Below are positions 1-9,427 of a stretch of 64,000 nucleotides of DNA, one piece after another. The stretch spans positions 124,001 to 188,000 of the forward strand of contig NZ_BBRD01000002.1 of the NCBI RefSeq assembly GCF_000975095.1, given 5' to 3'. A program made the translations under genes and the position numbers. Within the stretch, counting starts at the first letter, position 1; the number at the start of each line of letters is the position of its first letter. The notes beneath the pieces are model-generated. The model was not told where the DNA came from. It saw only the letters and a program-made list of their open reading frames with translations, and did no database searches. This stretch comes from Demequina aestuarii (GTDB taxonomy: Bacteria; Actinomycetota; Actinomycetes; Actinomycetales; Demequinaceae).

Positions 1-2
1 GA

Positions 3-146
3 CTGGTGGTGATCTGGGTCCCCATCGTCGTGGTCCTGGCCGTCAGGCTGGCGTCACTCAAGTTCGGCTGGGGCGTGCCCACGATCGGGGGCAAACCGGT
101 GGATCTCACCGCCCATGACGACGAGGACGCCGACGCCCGGCGCTAG
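3..146 (+). CDS. C-terminal fragment of a membrane protein (5' end outside window)
   Basis: The open frame enters from the left edge and stops at TAG 144-146, leaving 47 residues. The visible part is one hydrophobic segment (LVVIWVPIVVVLAV), a short basic stretch and an acidic tail ending in DDEDADARR. This fits the last membrane helix and cytoplasmic tail of an integral membrane protein. Too little is present to name a family. It converges on purC, whose stop lies 13 bases downstream on the other strand. Confidence 0.6.
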   Translation: MVVIWVPIVVVLAVRLASLKFGWGVPTIGGKPVDLTAHDDEDADARR

Positions 147-159
147 TGCACTCGGCCTC

Positions 160-1056
160 CTAGGACGTGGCGAGGCGGTCGTAGGCCTCGAGGTACCGCT
201 GGCGCGTGCGCTCGACGACATGGTCGGGCAGCGCGGGCGGCGGGGTGTTGCTCCCCTTGTCCCACCCGGACTCAGGCGACGTGAGCCAGTCGCGCACGAA
301 CTGCTTGTCGAAGCTGGGCTGCGCTCGGCCCGGCTCCCAGGTGTCCGCGGGCCAGAAGCGACTCGAGTCGGGGGTGAGCACCTCGTCGCCGAGCACGACC
401 CTGCCGTCCGCGTCCCGGCCGAACTCCACCTTGGTGTCCGCGAGGATGATGCCCTTCGCCGCCGCGATCTCGTGGGCGCGGGTGTAGATCGCGAGGGTCA
501 GGTCACGCAGCTTCTCCGCGTCGTCGCGGCCGATGCTCGCGATCACGGTCTCGAAGCTCACGTTCTCGTCATGCTCCCCCACCTGGGCCTTGGTGGCCGG
601 CGTGAAGATCGGCGCCGGCAGGCGCGAGCCGTCCACGAGCCCCTCGGGCAACGCGATGCCGCACACGGTGCCGCTCTCGCGGTACTCGGCGAGGCCGGAC
701 CCGGTGAGGTACCCCCGAGCGACGCACTCCACGGGGAACATGTCGAGCCGTCGGCACACCATCGCGCGTCCCTCCACCTCGTCCGGCACCGGGGCCTCGA
801 CGGTGTGGTCGGGCACGATGTCGCCCATCTGGTCGAACCACCACAGGCTCAGCGACGTCAGCACACCGCCCTTGCCGGGGATCTCAGTGGGCAGCACCCA
901 GTCGTAGGCGCTGATGCGGTCACTCGCCACCACCAGCACCACGTCACCGCGCGGGTGCGGCTCGACGGGCTCGTAGAGGTCGCGCACCTTTCCCGAGTAG
1001 ACGTGACGCCAGCCCGCGAGCTCCGGAGCGGTCGGCGGCACCACGTGGCCGGGCAT
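160..1056 (-). CDS. purC: Phosphoribosylaminoimidazole-succinocarboxamide synthase
   Basis: PurC joins aspartate to CAIR using ATP to give SAICAR, a step of de novo purine synthesis in the cytoplasm. The 298-residue product has the normal family length. The N-terminal SGKVRDLY motif (residues 21-28) is the nucleotide-binding loop, and [15 protein letters not shown] in the middle is the conserved SAICAR synthetase block. The ATG at 1056 shares one base with the purD stop (TGATG), so the two are translationally coupled. A reading frame extends about 60 residues further upstream, but that part only overlaps purD out of frame and looks non-native. Confidence 0.95.
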   Translation of the reverse strand: MPGHVVPPTAPELAGWRHVYSGKVRDLYEPVEPHPRGDVVLVVASDRISAYDWVLPTEIPGKGGVLTSLSLWWFDQMGDIVPDHTVEAPVPDEVEGRAMVCRRLDMFPVECVARGYLTGSGLAEYRESGTVCGIALPEGLVDGSRLPAPIFTPATKAQVGEHDENVSFETVIASIGRDDAEKLRDLTLAIYTRAHEIAAAKGIILADTKVEFGRDADGRVVLGDEVLTPDSSRFWPADTWEPGRAQPSFDKQFVRDWLTSPESGWDKGSNTPPPALPDHVVERTRQRYLEAYDRLATS

Positions 1057-2330
1057 CAGGCGCCGGCCGCTTCGCCGACGGAGGCCGCGAGCGCGATGTC
1101 CGTGCGGTGGTGCGAGCCGGGAAGGCCGATGCGGTCGAGGGCGCCGTAGGCCGTCGCCCTGGCATCGGCGAGCGTGGCGCCCGTCCCCACGACGGAGAGC
1201 ACACGGCCGCCCGAGGCGACCAGCGCACCGTTGTCGTCCCACGACGTGCCCGCGTGAAGCACGTGGGCACCGTCGACGTCATCGGCAGCCTCCGCGCCGG
1301 TGATGGGGTCGCCGCTGCGGACCTGCTCGGGGTAGCCGTGCGCGGCGAGCACCACCGTCACAGCGGCCTCGTCGCGCCACTCGAGCGGGGGGAGCTCGGC
1401 GAGCCGTCCCTCGGCGGCCGCGAGCAGCACCCCGCCGAGTGGGGTCGCGAGCCGCGCGAGCACGGACTGGGTCTCCGGGTCGCCGAACCTGGCGTTGAAC
1501 TCGACCACCCGCATGCCGGCTGAGGTCATGGCGAGGCCGCAGTACAACACTCCCTGGAACGGGGTGCCACGGCGGGCCATCTCGTCGACGGTGGGCTGAG
1601 CGACGGTGCGGACCACGTCGTCGACCAGTCCCGGAGGGGCCCACGGCAGGGGTGAATACGCGCCCATGCCGCCGGTGTTGAGGCCCTCGTCGCCGTTGTA
1701 CGCGCGCTTGAAGTCCTGAGCGGGCTGCAGCGGCACCACCGTGGAGCCGTCGCACAGGCAGAAGAGCGACACCTCGGGGCCATCGAGGAAGTCCTCGACC
1801 ACGATCACGCCGCCCGCATCCAGGATCGCAGCGCCGTGCGCGGTGGCGGCGGTCAGATCCTCGGTGACCACGACACCCTTGCCCGCCGCCAGGCCGTCAT
1901 CCTTGACCACGTAGGGGGCGCCGAAGTCTCCCAGCGCCGCGGCGAGCTCGGCGCTCGTGCGGCACACGCGCGGCTCCGCTGTGGGGACGTGCGCGGCGGC
2001 CATGATCTCCTTGGCGAACGCCTTCGAGCCCTCGAGCATCGCGGCCTCCGCCGAGGGGCCGAAGCATGGGATGCCCACCTCCCGCACCGCGTCGGCGACA
2101 CCCGCCACGAGGGGCGCCTCAGGGCCGACGATGACGAGGTCCGCCCGCACATTCACCGCGAGCGTGGCGATCGCGTCGCCGTCGTTCGGGTCCTGCGAGT
2201 GCAGCGTCGCGAGCTGCCCGATGCCGGGGTTGCCCGGAACGGCATGCAGCTCCTCGACGTGCGGATCCAAGTGGAGGGAGCGGGCGAGCGCGTGCTCACG
2301 GGCTCCTGAGCCGACGATCAGTACCTTCAC
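1056..2330 (-). CDS. purD: Phosphoribosylamine-glycine ligase (GARS)
   Basis: PurD ligates glycine to phosphoribosylamine with ATP to form GAR in purine synthesis. The 424-residue protein has the N-terminal [15 protein letters not shown] motif, the ATP-grasp loop [13 protein letters not shown] and the family signature [10 protein letters not shown] near residue 285. I chose GTG 2330 because the product then begins with the family motif and a TAGACT hexamer lies 7 bases upstream, typical of leaderless starts in this window. An in-frame ATG at 2366, preceded by GGGGTG, would add 12 residues and overlap a possible small upstream gene. Confidence 0.93.
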   Translation of the reverse strand: MKVLIVGSGAREHALARSLHLDPHVEELHAVPGNPGIGQLATLHSQDPNDGDAIATLAVNVRADLVIVGPEAPLVAGVADAVREVGIPCFGPSAEAAMLEGSKAFAKEIMAAAHVPTAEPRVCRTSAELAAALGDFGAPYVVKDDGLAAGKGVVVTEDLTAATAHGAAILDAGGVIVVEDFLDGPEVSLFCLCDGSTVVPLQPAQDFKRAYNGDEGLNTGGMGAYSPLPWAPPGLVDDVVRTVAQPTVDEMARRGTPFQGVLYCGLAMTSAGMRVVEFNARFGDPETQSVLARLATPLGGVLLAAAEGRLAELPPLEWRDEAAVTVVLAAHGYPEQVRSGDPITGAEAADDVDGAHVLHAGTSWDDNGALVASGGRVLSVVGTGATLADARATAYGALDRIGLPGSHHRTDIALAASVGEAAGA

Positions 2331-2358
2331 GCGAGCGAGTCTAGCGACGGGCGCCACC

Positions 2359-2508
2359 TTAGCCATCGATCACCCCGATGAACAGGCACGCCTCGTCGAC
2401 GACGTGCGCCGAGACCGGGCCGGCACCGAGCGGGTCGGGGAACAGCCCTCCGTCGTGCTCGTCGAGGCGAACGTCGTCGCCGATCACGAGCACGCCGGTG
2501 ACCACCAC
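2359..2508 (-). CDS. Possible small protein between purA and purD
   Basis: A short frame ending at TAA 2361-2359 reads VVVTGVLVIGDDVRLDEHD, then a Gly/Pro-rich stretch, and ends ACLFIGVIDG. Nearly every codon ends in G or C, as in true genes here. It has 49 residues from GTG 2508; the open frame continues upstream through SKVGARIAA to CTG 2538, 8 bases after a TACTCT hexamer, so the start is unclear. I do not recognise a family. Its stop overlaps the alternative ATG 2366 of purD, which would suggest coupling. It may instead be a chance frame. Confidence 0.4.
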   Translation of the reverse strand: MVVTGVLVIGDDVRLDEHDGGLFPDPLGAGPVSAHVVDEACLFIGVIDG

Positions 2509-2558
2509 TGCCGCGATCCTCGCGCCGACCTTGCTCAGGGGGCGCCAGAGTAGCGAGC

Positions 2559-2623
2559 GCGTCCTGGGAGTGCCTGAGTGCCCACTACCGGCCGATGCGG
2601 GCCCTCAGGCACTCCCAGGACGC
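2559..2623. terminator. 20-bp perfect inverted repeat downstream of purA
   Basis: Arms 2559-2578 and 2604-2623 are perfectly complementary over 20 bp around a 25-base loop. It starts 17 bases after the purA stop, so it could end purA transcription, but no T tract follows on that strand. The loop contains one copy of the over-represented GGCCGATGC motif (2590-2598). Confidence 0.6.
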
Positions 2624-2639
2624 AAGCGTGGACTGGAGG

Positions 2640-3938
2640 CTACTCGTCGCGCGCGTGCAGCAGGTCGTGGTTGACGATGATCTCGTCGCGCCCCGGCCCC
2701 ACCCCGATCGCGCTGATGCGGCAGTTCGACACCTTCTCCAGCGCGAGCACGTAGTCCTGGGCCGTCTGCGGCAGATCAGCGAAGTCGCGCGCGCCCGAGA
2801 TGTCCTCGGTCCAGCCAGGCAGGTACTCGTAGACCGGCGTCGCGGCGGCGAACGCGGCCTGATCCTGCGGCAGCTCCTCGTAGCGCACGCCGTCCACGTC
2901 GTACGCGACGCACACGGGGATCTGCTCCAGGCCGGTCAGCACATCCAGCTTGGTGAGGACGAAGTCGGTCAGGCCGTTGATGCGGGCCGAGTAGCGCGCG
3001 ATGACCGCGTCGTACCACCCGCATCGGCGCGGACGCCCTGTGGTGGTGCCGAACTCATGGCCCACCTGGGCCAGGTGCTCGCCATCCGCGTCGAACAGTT
3101 CGGTGGGCATCGGCCCCTCGCCCACTCGCGTCGTGTAGGCCTTGACGATGCCGATCACGGAGTCGATGCGCGTGGGCCCTACGCCGGAGCCGGTCGAGGC
3201 GCCGCCGGCCGTCGCGTTCGAGCTGGTGACGAAGGGGTACGTGCCGTGGTCGACGTCGAGCATGGTCGCCTGGCCGCCCTCGAACAGCACGGTCTCCCCG
3301 CGGTCGAGCGCCTGGTTCAGCACCAGCGAAGTGTCGGTGACCATGGGCGCAAGACGCTCGCGATACTGCAGCAGTTCGTCCGCGACCTCATCCACCGTGA
3401 TCGCACGGCGGTTGTACACCTTCACGAGCAGGTGGTTCTTCTGCTCGAGCGCGCCCTCGATCTTGTCGCGCAGCAGCTGCTCGTCGAAGAGATCGCCCAT
3501 GCGGATGCCGAGCCGGTTGATCTTGTCCGCGTATGCCGGGCCGATGCCGCGGCCCGTGGTGCCGATCTTGCGCTTGCCCAAGAAGCGCTCGGTGACGTTG
3601 TCGAGGGTGCGCGCGTACGGCGCGATGATGTGCGCGGCGTTCGAGATCAACAGCTTCGAGGGGTCGACGCCGCGCTCGATGAGGGCGTCGATCTCGCTGA
3701 ACAGCACCGAGATGTCCACCACCACGCCGTTGCCGATCACGGGCGTCACGCCTGGCGTGAGGATGCCGGATGGCAGCAGATGCAGGGCGAACTTCTGGTC
3801 GCCGATCACCACCGTGTGACCGGCGTTGTTGCCGCCGTTGAACTTCACCACGTAGTCGACGCGACTTCCCAGCACGTCCGTGGCCTTGCCTTTGCCCTCG
3901 TCGCCCCACTGGGCTCCGACGATCACTACTCCGGGCAC
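2640..3938 (-). CDS. purA: Adenylosuccinate synthetase
   Basis: PurA uses GTP to join aspartate to IMP, giving adenylosuccinate, the first committed step to AMP. The 432-residue protein has the P-loop-like WGDEGKGK motif (residues 11-18, Asp13 being the catalytic base) and His41 in NNAGHTVV, at the same numbers as in E. coli PurA. The C-terminal region carries the usual nucleotide-binding segment LTKLDVLTG. Start is GTG 3938, with GGGGAGGG four bases upstream as a strong ribosome-binding site. The partner purB lies 44 kb away at 47 kb. Confidence 0.97.
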   Translation of the reverse strand: MPGVVIVGAQWGDEGKGKATDVLGSRVDYVVKFNGGNNAGHTVVIGDQKFALHLLPSGILTPGVTPVIGNGVVVDISVLFSEIDALIERGVDPSKLLISNAAHIIAPYARTLDNVTERFLGKRKIGTTGRGIGPAYADKINRLGIRMGDLFDEQLLRDKIEGALEQKNHLLVKVYNRRAITVDEVADELLQYRERLAPMVTDTSLVLNQALDRGETVLFEGGQATMLDVDHGTYPFVTSSNATAGGASTGSGVGPTRIDSVIGIVKAYTTRVGEGPMPTELFDADGEHLAQVGHEFGTTTGRPRRCGWYDAVIARYSARINGLTDFVLTKLDVLTGLEQIPVCVAYDVDGVRYEELPQDQAAFAAATPVYEYLPGWTEDISGARDFADLPQTAQDYVLALEKVSNCRISAIGVGPGRDEIIVNHDLLHARDE

Positions 3939-4002
3939 GTGGCCCTCCCCTCACCCCGGAACTCAGCCGGGGGCTTGGTACATCTCGAGACTTACGTAGT
4001 GA

Positions 4003-4032
4003 AGCCCCGGGCGTCTGACGACTCCCGGGGCT
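4003..4032 (-). terminator. Hairpin downstream of fba
   Basis: AGCCCCGGG (4003-4011) pairs with CCCGGGGCT (4024-4032) around a 12-base loop. It lies 18 bases past the fba stop and between fba and purA, so it probably ends the fba transcript. There is no long T run. Confidence 0.65.
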
Positions 4033-4050
4033 CCACCTGACGCGATTCGG

Positions 4051-5070
<1,020 letters not shown>

Positions 5071-5160
5071 GCGTAACTCCTGAAGTTGTGCGGACTGAAC
5101 CGCCATCCATTCTGTCAGATTTCAGGCCCGCACGACATGGGCCCGGGGTCCTGGGGGTCT

Positions 5161-5823
5161 TCAGGCCGCGGGCTCCGTGAGGATCACGCGCGCCGCGGGC
5201 AGTCCCAGCGTGAGCGGCGTGCCCGCAATGGCGAGGTCGACGGTGCCTGCGACCGAGCGCTGCGCCACCACCTCGACCACCGCGCCGATGTCGATCCCGA
5301 CCTCTCGAAGGTGGCGCAGCAGCTCAGGGTCGTCGTCCGACACTCGCGCCACGCGCACGCGCTCTCCCTCAGCGACGGACGCCAGATCCGTCTGCTCTTC
5401 GGCGGGAAGCATGCCGTCAGCCGTGGGGATCGGGTCGCCGTGGGGATCGTGCGTAGGTTCCCCGAGGCGGATCGCGAGGCGTTCCACGAACTCGTCCGAC
5501 ACGGCGTGCTCCAGCACCTCCGCCTCGTCGTGCACCTCGTCCCACTCGTACCCGAGGTAGTCGACCAGGAACGTCTCGATGAGCCGATGCTTGCGCACCG
5601 TCGCGAGCGCGATGGTGCGGCCCGCATCGGTCAGATCGACGCTTCCGTAGCGCTCGTGCGTGAGCAGTCCCCGAGCCGTGAGCTTGCGGACGATCTCGGA
5701 CACGGATGACGGAGACAGGCCGAGCCGTGCCGAGAGCGCGGAGACCGTGACGGGAGCGTCCGACCACTCGCCGGCGTTCCAGACGGCCTTGAGGTAGTCC
5801 TCAATAGTGGTCTCCGTGGCCAT
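5161..5823 (-). CDS. mntR: DtxR/MntR-family metal-dependent repressor, probably manganese-responsive
   Basis: A 220-residue iron/manganese-dependent repressor. An N-terminal winged helix (residues 5-65) is followed by the dimerisation domain with the shared ligands His79, Glu83 and His98 at DtxR numbering, and a C-terminal SH3-like FeoA domain (about 145-220). The selective site reads AEVLEH, giving Glu102, Glu105 and His106, and the N-terminal ligand position is Asp9 in IEDYLKAVW. DtxR/IdeR has Cys102 and Met10 there, whereas MntR has acidic residues, so I infer manganese sensing. Start ATG 5823 follows GAGAGGG. No metal transporter is adjacent. Confidence 0.85.
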   Translation of the reverse strand: MATETTIEDYLKAVWNAGEWSDAPVTVSALSARLGLSPSSVSEIVRKLTARGLLTHERYGSVDLTDAGRTIALATVRKHRLIETFLVDYLGYEWDEVHDEAEVLEHAVSDEFVERLAIRLGEPTHDPHGDPIPTADGMLPAEEQTDLASVAEGERVRVARVSDDDPELLRHLREVGIDIGAVVEVVAQRSVAGTVDLAIAGTPLTLGLPAARVILTEPAA

Positions 5824-5878
5824 GGTTCCCTCTCCGTCAGCCTTCGCCCTCGAGCATAGTGACGGTGGCGGTGCGCGC

Positions 5879-6529
5879 TCAGCCGTGTCCCGCGTCCACG
5901 TCACCATGCTGACGTATCCACGTGTGCATCGCGATGGCGGCCGCCGCGCCTGCGTTGATCGACCGGGTCGACCCGTACTGGCCGATCGCGAGCGTCGCCT
6001 CCGCCGCCTCGCGCATCGGCCCGGAGAGCCCCGTCGACTCCTGGCCGAACACCAGCACGCATCCGCGCGGCAGCGCGGCGGTCTCGAGCGGAACCGAGCC
6101 CGGCAGGTTGTCGATGCCGATCACCGGCAGGTGCTCTGCCTCCGCCCACGCGACGAACTCCTCCACGCTGCCGTGGTGGCGCACGTGCTGATAGCGGTCG
6201 GTCACCATGGCGCCGCGGCGGTTCCAGCGCCGACGCCCGACGATGTGCACCTCCTTGGCGAGGAAGGCGTTCGCGGTGCGGACCACGGAACCGATGTTGA
6301 AGTCGTGCTGCCAGTTCTCGATCGCCACGTGGAACGGATGCCGCCGCTCATCGAGGTCCGCGACGATGGCGTCGTGCCGCCAGTATCGATAGGCGTCCAC
6401 CACGTTGCGACGGTCGCCGTCGCGCAGCAGCTCGGGGTCGAACCTGGGGTCGGTCGGCCACGCGGGCTGTCCCCCGGGATAGGGGCCCACGCCGTGCTCG
6501 GGCGCAAGGTCCCCCGGCTGCTCGGTCAC
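5879..6529 (-). CDS. SpoU/TrmH-family RNA 2'-O-methyltransferase
   Basis: A 216-residue SPOUT methyltransferase that transfers a methyl group from SAM to a ribose 2'-OH in tRNA or rRNA. All three trefoil-knot motifs are present: NIGSVVRTANAF (motif 1, with the catalytic Arg), VLVFGQESTGLS (motif 2) and RSINAGAAAAIAMH (motif 3). The N terminus carries an extra 40 or so residues rich in Pro and Asp before the domain. Start GTG 6529 is 7 bases after TAGCCT, a leaderless pattern. The substrate RNA position cannot be told from sequence. Confidence 0.85.
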   Translation of the reverse strand: MTEQPGDLAPEHGVGPYPGGQPAWPTDPRFDPELLRDGDRRNVVDAYRYWRHDAIVADLDERRHPFHVAIENWQHDFNIGSVVRTANAFLAKEVHIVGRRRWNRRGAMVTDRYQHVRHHGSVEEFVAWAEAEHLPVIGIDNLPGSVPLETAALPRGCVLVFGQESTGLSGPMREAAEATLAIGQYGSTRSINAGAAAAIAMHTWIRQHGDVDAGHG

Positions 6530-6538
6530 CTCGCCAGG

Positions 6539-7177
6539 CTAGTGGTCAGGAACCCAGGCGACGACGCCCTCGTCCTGGGTGCCCCACCGGTCCCACACGA
6601 ACGGGGGGATCCCAGCGCGCACGGCCTCCAGGGTCTGAAGCGCCTGGCTGATCCAGCCGACCTCGAGCACCGGCACCATGCTCGCGGCGACGAGAGTGCC
6701 GTTCTCGATGGTGATGCAGCCCACGTCATCGGGGGCGTCGAGCAGGGCCGCGACCACCGCGGGGGTGAGAACGGCGTGCGCGTAGTCGGGGTCATCGGCG
6801 CCCACCCTCCACCGCTCGTTGAATGCATGCGACTCCACCATCACGTCGTGCACGCCGCTCTGGAGGGCCTCGGCTCCCAGAAAGGCCGCGAGGGCCCCAT
6901 CCGGCGAGAGCGCGATCTGCGGAGTGATCTGCGGGAGCGGCACGGACGCCACCCGCCAGCGACGGACGTGCTCATCCGATCTGCCCGGCCGGAGAACCAG
7001 TTCCAGCGTGAACGCCACGAAGGCCCCTGCTGGGCGGGACCCCGTGACCACGTCGGACACGCGCTGAGCGTCCCCCATTCCGAAGGGCGGAGCCGTGATG
7101 CCCAAGAGCCGTGGGTCGCCGAGGGGCCGGTAGCTCCACCCCAGCGCGGCAGCGTCCCGCGCGAGGATCGCTCTCAT
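6539..7177 (-). CDS. Unknown protein, paralogue of the 302-residue protein upstream of lemA
   Basis: A 212-residue soluble protein with no clear membrane segment. Its middle (ESHAFNERWRVGADDPDYAHAVLTP) matches the block ESHEFNRRWRVLCDDVRYGHAVIDP in the protein at 7846-8754, followed by a similar ENGTLVAA / EGGAVYVW strand. The two are therefore distant paralogues sharing a C-terminal domain. It starts 10 bases after lemA and is probably co-transcribed with it. The family name and function are unknown to me. Confidence 0.75.
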   Translation of the reverse strand: MRAILARDAAALGWSYRPLGDPRLLGITAPPFGMGDAQRVSDVVTGSRPAGAFVAFTLELVLRPGRSDEHVRRWRVASVPLPQITPQIALSPDGALAAFLGAEALQSGVHDVMVESHAFNERWRVGADDPDYAHAVLTPAVVAALLDAPDDVGCITIENGTLVAASMVPVLEVGWISQALQTLEAVRAGIPPFVWDRWGTQDEGVVAWVPDH

Positions 7178-7187
7178 GGAGGTCGAG

Positions 7188-7748
7188 TCAGAACTGGACG
7201 TCCGGCGCCTGGCGCGCTGCCGGGTCCTCGGTCTCGAAGTACTCCTCGCGGGTGAAGGAGAACATGCCGGCGACGACGTTGACGGGGAAGGTCTCGATCT
7301 TGGTGTTGAGAGCGCGGACGTTCGCGTTGTAGAACCGTCGCGCGGCAGCGACTCGGTCCTCCGTGTTGGTGAGCTCCTGCTGGAGCTGCATGAAGTTCTG
7401 GTCCGCCTTCAGGTCCGGGTACGCCTCCGCGACCGCGAACAATCGGCCGAGCGCCTGAGTCAGCACGTTCTCCTGCTGCGCCTGCTCTGCGGGCGTCGAG
7501 CCAGGAGCGGCGGCGACGGTACGCGCCTGCGTGACGGCCTCGAGGGTCTCGCGCTCGTGCTTCGCGTAGCCCTTGACCGTCTCGACGAGGTTGGGAATCA
7601 GATCGTGGCGGCGCTGCAGTTCGACGTCGATCTGACGCCAGGCCTCTTGGAGGAGATTCCTGAGCCTCACGAGGGCGTTGTACTGCGCGATCGCCCAGAT
7701 CACGATGATGACGATGATCGCGCCTAAGGCCGCGAAGAACCACTCCAT
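7188..7748 (-). CDS. lemA: LemA family protein
   Basis: A 186-residue LemA protein: one N-terminal membrane helix (residues 3-22), then a long helical domain with the signatures YNALVRLRN, WRQIDVELQRRHDLIPNLV and RFYNANVRALNTKIETFP. LemA proteins are membrane-anchored coiled-coil proteins of unclear function, often next to TPM-domain or unknown membrane proteins. ATG 7748 was chosen because it begins the membrane helix and has GGGGGTG upstream. A TAGGCT hexamer at 7798-7803 would start transcription about 45 bases earlier. It sits between two related unknown genes. Confidence 0.92.
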   Translation of the reverse strand: MEWFFAALGAIIVIIVIWAIAQYNALVRLRNLLQEAWRQIDVELQRRHDLIPNLVETVKGYAKHERETLEAVTQARTVAAAPGSTPAEQAQQENVLTQALGRLFAVAEAYPDLKADQNFMQLQQELTNTEDRVAAARRFYNANVRALNTKIETFPVNVVAGMFSFTREEYFETEDPAARQAPDVQF

Positions 7749-7845
7749 GCGAGACACCCCCGTGATCGGTGGCGGGACACCCCCGCCGGGCACGTCGAGC
7801 CTATCGACGTTGTCCGGCGGGCACTAGCCGCCCCGCGGCACGGAC

Positions 7846-8754
7846 TCAGCGCTGCTGCTGCCAGTCCTCGATGCCGTCGCCGTCCGCGTCCACGCCGATG
7901 CCCGTGTATCGGCGAGACGTCAACGCACCGGGCTCGAGAGCCCAGGCCGGACCGGTCAGCGGTCGCGTGGCGGCGTCGCCGTGTCGCACGTGGTGACCCC
8001 GCTCCGTGTACTCGCGAATCACGTGCGCGGGGATCCGGCGAGCGATGCCCGACACCACGCTGAGCCGCCGCGCCAGCCCGTCTGCGCCCTGACGGCCGGC
8101 CTGCCACACGTAGACCGCGCCTCCCTCGATCCGCACCGGGAGCCCCTCCACGTCCGAGTAGAGAAGTCGCTCGATCATGCGCGGGTCAATCACTGCATGG
8201 CCGTACCTGACGTCATCGCACAGCACCCGCCAGCGCCGGTTGAACTCGTGAGACTCGACGTCGATGTCCCGTCCGCCGAGCAGCGTCGCGACGGTCGCGG
8301 GGAGGTCCTGAGGCACGATGTCGAGGCGAGGCAGGGCAATCGGGAGCTCGGCGAGGGTGACCTGGTACGCCTGCACCGTGGGCGGGGAGTCGCGGTCCGG
8401 CCGCACCTCGAACACCTGGGCGAAGGTCGCACACCGCTGCCCGTTGAACGTGCCGCGGACCACCGCCTCCTGCCGGCGGGAAGTGCCCTCCGCGAACGGG
8501 AAGGAAGCGAATCGGGAGTCGTACTCGAAGGCCCTCGCGAGGTACTCCCACCCGTGGGACGCGGCGAACTCCTGGTACTCGTCGTGCAGGTGACGCGCAC
8601 GGACGACGTCGTAGATCGACCACATCGCGCCGCCCACCACGACGAGCGCGGCCAGGGCGAGGATCCAGGTGGCGGCATCGCCGACCAGGATCACTCCGCC
8701 GGCGATCATCGCGATGACGATCCCGGTCCAGCGCCCATGGAGGTGGCGGATCAT
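7846..8754 (-). CDS. Membrane-anchored unknown protein with shared domain and acidic DxDxDG tail
   Basis: A 302-residue protein with two membrane helices (about residues 10-26 and 29-48), a soluble domain and a C-terminal tail. Residues about 165-215 contain ESHEFNRRWRVLCDDVRYGHAVIDP, shared with the downstream protein at 6539-7177. The end reads GVDADGDGIEDWQQQ, resembling a single EF-hand-like calcium loop. Start ATG 8754 lies 6 bases after TAGGGT, so the mRNA is probably leaderless. Together with lemA and the 6539 gene it forms a three-gene group. No function is assigned. Confidence 0.78.
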   Translation of the reverse strand: MIRHLHGRWTGIVIAMIAGGVILVGDAATWILALAALVVVGGAMWSIYDVVRARHLHDEYQEFAASHGWEYLARAFEYDSRFASFPFAEGTSRRQEAVVRGTFNGQRCATFAQVFEVRPDRDSPPTVQAYQVTLAELPIALPRLDIVPQDLPATVATLLGGRDIDVESHEFNRRWRVLCDDVRYGHAVIDPRMIERLLYSDVEGLPVRIEGGAVYVWQAGRQGADGLARRLSVVSGIARRIPAHVIREYTERGHHVRHGDAATRPLTGPAWALEPGALTSRRYTGIGVDADGDGIEDWQQQR

Positions 8755-8800
8755 GGCGACACCCTACTCGCGGCCAGCGGGCACGGGAAGGCGCCGAGAA

Positions 8801-9367
8801 TCAGGACAGGCCGAGGTCCTCCAGGCCGAAGAGCGACAGGTACGGCAGGCCCTCTGCTTCGATGCGCTCTCGCGCCCCCGTGTCGCGGTCGACGATCACC
8901 GCGACCGCGGCGACGGTCGCTCCCGCCTCCCGGATCGCCTCGACGGCGGTCAGCACCGAGCCGCCTGTGGTCGAGGTGTCCTCGACGGCCACGACGGTGC
9001 GGCCAGCGATGTCGGGCCCCTCGATGCGGCGCTGAAGTCCGTGCGCCTTGTTCTCCTTGCGCACGACGAACGCGTCCAGGTCGAGGCCCCGCGAGGCTGC
9101 GGCGTGGAGCAGGGCGGTCGCGACTGGGTCGGCGCCCAGGGTGAGGCCACCGACGGCGTCGATGTCTGCCGGGCCGAACCCGGCCACCTCGAGATGATCG
9201 AGCAGCACGTGCCCGACGAGCGGCGCCGCACGGTGATGCAGAGTGATGCGACGCAGATCGACGTAATAGTCGGCCTCCTTGCCGGAGGCGAGCGTGATGT
9301 GGCCGTGCACCACGGCGAGGTCGGTGATGAGGTCGCGCAGCTGCTCGCGCGGAGTGCCAGTGGTCAT
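8801..9367 (-). CDS. pyrE: Orotate phosphoribosyltransferase
   Basis: PyrE transfers the ribosyl 5-phosphate of PRPP to orotate, giving OMP in pyrimidine synthesis. The 188-residue protein has the orotate-site region SGKEADYYVDLRR, the basic catalytic loop RKENKAHGLQRRIEG and the PRPP-binding motif VVAVEDTSTTGGS. Length matches short actinobacterial PyrE. ATG 9367 lies 6 bases after TACCCT, consistent with leaderless transcription. No other pyr genes are nearby. Confidence 0.95.
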   Translation of the reverse strand: MTTGTPREQLRDLITDLAVVHGHITLASGKEADYYVDLRRITLHHRAAPLVGHVLLDHLEVAGFGPADIDAVGGLTLGADPVATALLHAAASRGLDLDAFVVRKENKAHGLQRRIEGPDIAGRTVVAVEDTSTTGGSVLTAVEAIREAGATVAAVAVIVDRDTGARERIEAEGLPYLSLFGLEDLGLS

Positions 9368-9427
9368 GCGGTCAGGGTACCGGCGACGCTGGGGTGCGGC
9401 CGATGCGCCGGCAGGGTCGAGGGCGGC

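Noticed and set aside
5807-7255. 482-residue plus-strand frame across the methyltransferase and neighbour
   Set aside because: Runs antisense to two supported genes, with no domain and biased composition.
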